From positions 62,001 through 126,000 of the forward strand of contig NZ_CALIXW010000046.1 of the NCBI RefSeq assembly GCF_938046015.1: a stretch of 64,000 nucleotides of DNA. Reading direction: 5' to 3'. The stretch comes from an uncultured Porphyromonas sp. (GTDB lineage Bacteria; Bacteroidota; Bacteroidia; Bacteroidales; Porphyromonadaceae). Below are positions 62,672 through 64,000 of this stretch, piece after piece (the first letter of the stretch is position 1; every line of letters starts with the position of its first letter). The notes beneath the pieces were generated by a model, which searched no databases, was not told the DNA's origin, and worked only from the letters and a program-made list of their open reading frames with translations. The position numbers and the translations under genes were made by a program.

Positions 62672-62798
62672 CCCTCTGCCCTCCCTCCGTGTCAGCTGCG
62701 GCACAGTCTCGCCCGACGTTGGCTGAGGATGGGCACACTGTGCGAGGCTATATCCTACAGCCTGAGCGTACTTGTTAGGCTTTGCTTGCCCTTTTCAT

Positions 62799-62806
62799 TA
62801 TCTTTG
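62799..62806 (+). promoter_or_regulatory. -7 box for the GT32 gene
   Basis: TATCTTTG followed by TG, a match to TAnnTTTG, 58 bases upstream of the chosen ATG. A TTTGC word lies 18 bases upstream of it. Confidence 0.65.
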
Positions 62807-62864
62807 TGGCAGCTGGCTGATAAGCCACTAGTACCTTGCTGGTGCTGAATTGAAGTGTGGACTA

Positions 62865-63749
62865 ATGAGTGTCAATTATCAAGAGTTAGTACCCCAGAAG
62901 GCATTGGGGAAGGAGATAAGCCGTAATATCTTCCAGACGTACCGGACGAAGGTAGGCCTGCCTCCCGAGATCGAGCAGAACATAGAGTACCTCCAGCAGA
63001 GCAATCCAGAGTACAGCTATCGTCTCTTTGACGACGCAGACATCAAGGAGTTCATCCTTGAGTACTATGGAGAGGCGATCTGGGGCTACTATCAGCGTAT
63101 CTCACCTGTCTATGGAGCCGCGCGTGCCGACTTCTTCCGCTACCTTCTCGTCTACCAATTCGGAGGGGTATATCTAGATATTAAGTCCTCCTTGGATAGA
63201 CCGCTTCGCGAAGTGCTGCTGGCAGAAGATCGCTTTATACTGACGCATTGGGACAACCTGCCGGGAGGTCAGTACGAGGGTATAGGGATTTTCTCAGAAG
63301 TCTCCTCTCTGCCTCGTGGCGAGTACATCCAGTGGGCTATCATCTCTGTGGCGGGCCATCCTTTCCTTAGGGCTGTTATTCTGCAGATGCTTCGCAATAT
63401 CGACGAGTACAATCCCTTCCGGAACGGCGCTGGCCTATGGGGAGTGCTGCGTACTACTGGGCCTGTCATGTACACCAAGACCATAGAGGCGATGCGCTCT
63501 GGCTTCGTCGAGGGGCAGGACTACCGCCTGCTGGATAGACCGCAGGACATAGGTCTACGCTATTCCATATACGATACCTTCGGCGTCTATGGACATAAGG
63601 TAGCCCTCAAGGCGAACTACAATAGAGCCTACACTCCTATTGTCGCTACGCCCGATCGCCCCATCTATGCTAAGTGTGCCAAGGCCTATCTCTTCATGCG
63701 TCTGGCCATCCTTGTCCTCCGCGACAAGATCGTCTCATGCTTCCGCTAG
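62865..63749 (+). CDS. GT32-type glycosyltransferase (DXD sugar-binding family)
   Basis: A 294-residue glycosyltransferase with the Och1/TcdB-like sugar-binding region: ISRNIFQTYRTKVGLPPE near residue 18, NPEYSYRLFDDADIKEFI near residue 45, and ARADFFRYLLVYQFGGVYLD near residue 85, which ends in the Asp of the DXD-type site (YLDIK). The family uses UDP- or GDP-sugars to build capsule or LPS side chains. The frame starts at a TTG (62850), but the ATG at 62865 is more likely. It has its own promoter and a strong hairpin downstream, so it is a single-gene unit. Its AT content is slightly above that of rlmN. Acceptor unknown. Confidence 0.85.
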   Translation: MSVNYQELVPQKALGKEISRNIFQTYRTKVGLPPEIEQNIEYLQQSNPEYSYRLFDDADIKEFILEYYGEAIWGYYQRISPVYGAARADFFRYLLVYQFGGVYLDIKSSLDRPLREVLLAEDRFILTHWDNLPGGQYEGIGIFSEVSSLPRGEYIQWAIISVAGHPFLRAVILQMLRNIDEYNPFRNGAGLWGVLRTTGPVMYTKTIEAMRSGFVEGQDYRLLDRPQDIGLRYSIYDTFGVYGHKVALKANYNRAYTPIVATPDRPIYAKCAKAYLFMRLAILVLRDKIVSCFR

Positions 63750-63763
63750 CATACGATCTTCGC

Positions 63764-63795
63764 GCCTACGAGCTAAGGTGATTTAGTTCGTAGGC
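63764..63795 (+). terminator. Hairpin after the GT32 gene
   Basis: An 8-bp stem GCCTACGA/TCGTAGGC (63764-63771 with 63788-63795) extended by CTAA/TTAG, 14 bases after the stop codon. Confidence 0.7.
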
Positions 63796-63855
63796 TATAC
63801 CTTATCCCTCCTCTCCTTTTGCGCTCAGCCTGCCGAAGGCTGCCCTCCTTTAGCG

Positions 63856-64000
63856 ATGATCCTCCGACGGCTTCACCTCGTCAACTTTAAGAGCATAGCA
63901 GCAGCCAGCTGCACCTTCTCCCCCAAGGTTAACTGCCTCATCGGGCTCAACGGCATGGGGAAGACCAACCTGCTGGATGCCCTGCACTACCTGGCCTTCA
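63856..64000 (+). CDS. recF: RecF, N-terminal part (cut by the window end)
   Basis: The first 48 codons of a RecF-type SMC-like ATPase. It begins MILRRLHLVNFKSI, the usual opening strand, and reaches the Walker A motif GLNGMGKTNLLDALHYLA before the window ends. RecF helps load RecA at single-stranded gaps. The short N-terminus and the NG-x-GKTNLLDA form favour RecF over RecN or SbcC. The rest of the gene lies outside the window. Confidence 0.88.
   Translation, partial: MILRRLHLVNFKSIAAASCTFSPKVNCLIGLNGMGKTNLLDALHYLAF

Overview
The window is one stretch of a GC-rich chromosome from a Bacteroidota bacterium, most likely a Porphyromonas-like member of the Porphyromonadaceae. The evidence is the gene content (DUF4270, DUF4286, DUF3276/PUR and Lnb/DUF4105 proteins, a Bacteroidota-length SecA with a C-terminal zinc motif, a CobN-type protein in a TonB/ABC locus, LutABC), starts without Shine-Dalgarno sequences, and repeated use of the Bacteroidota -7 promoter motif TAnnTTTG. 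The species cannot be fixed from the sequence alone.

Layout. 1-5.2 kb: DUF4270 lipoprotein, nucleoside permease, GT4 glycosyltransferase, membrane acyltransferase. 5.3-7.5 kb: a thioredoxin-fold protein without CxxC, divergent from an RclA-like flavoprotein. 8.2-11.4 kb: three unrecognised or weakly recognised proteins, the last an AT-richer lipoprotein. 11.5-25.4 kb: a cobalamin-riboswitch-led corrinoid locus with a periplasmic binding lipoprotein, FecCD-type permease, ATPase, CobN-like chelatase, its AAA+ and VWA partners, CbiZ amidohydrolase and a BtuB-like receptor. 25.4-31.9 kb: an accessory-looking region of tandemly duplicated exported and membrane proteins, one copy with a stop codon in its signal peptide, plus duplicated intergenic DNA. 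32.0-33.2 kb: SRP RNA, tRNA-Thr(TGT), DUF4286, ruvC. 33.7-40.1 kb: Lnb-like lipoprotein acyltransferase, a degenerate alkaline-phosphatase-fold protein, secA. 40.8-43.5 kb: lutABC. 43.8-47.3 kb: TonB-type receptor plus YeiH (minus strand). 47.9-52.5 kb: a minus-strand run with PUR protein, membrane protein, mtaB, GT2 and rarA. 52.9-58.8 kb: an RND tripartite efflux operon with a small PII-like protein. 59.3-64 kb: PpiD/SurA-type foldase, rlmN, GT32 and the start of recF.

The most unusual signal lies between the genes. Six intergenic regions each carry four imperfect 16-bp palindromes (best copy TGAGGGATATCCCTCA) on a 22-bp period. Two more regions carry AT-rich units on the same 22-bp period, flanked by half-sites of the first type. 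All eight lie between apparent transcription units and none lies inside an operon. Two REP-like regions, built from short GCCCnnnnnGGGC palindromes, lie beside some of these arrays.

Most protein identifications rest on motif and sequence recognition by eye; no database search was run. Start codons were chosen from the position of promoters, signal peptides and neighbouring stops.
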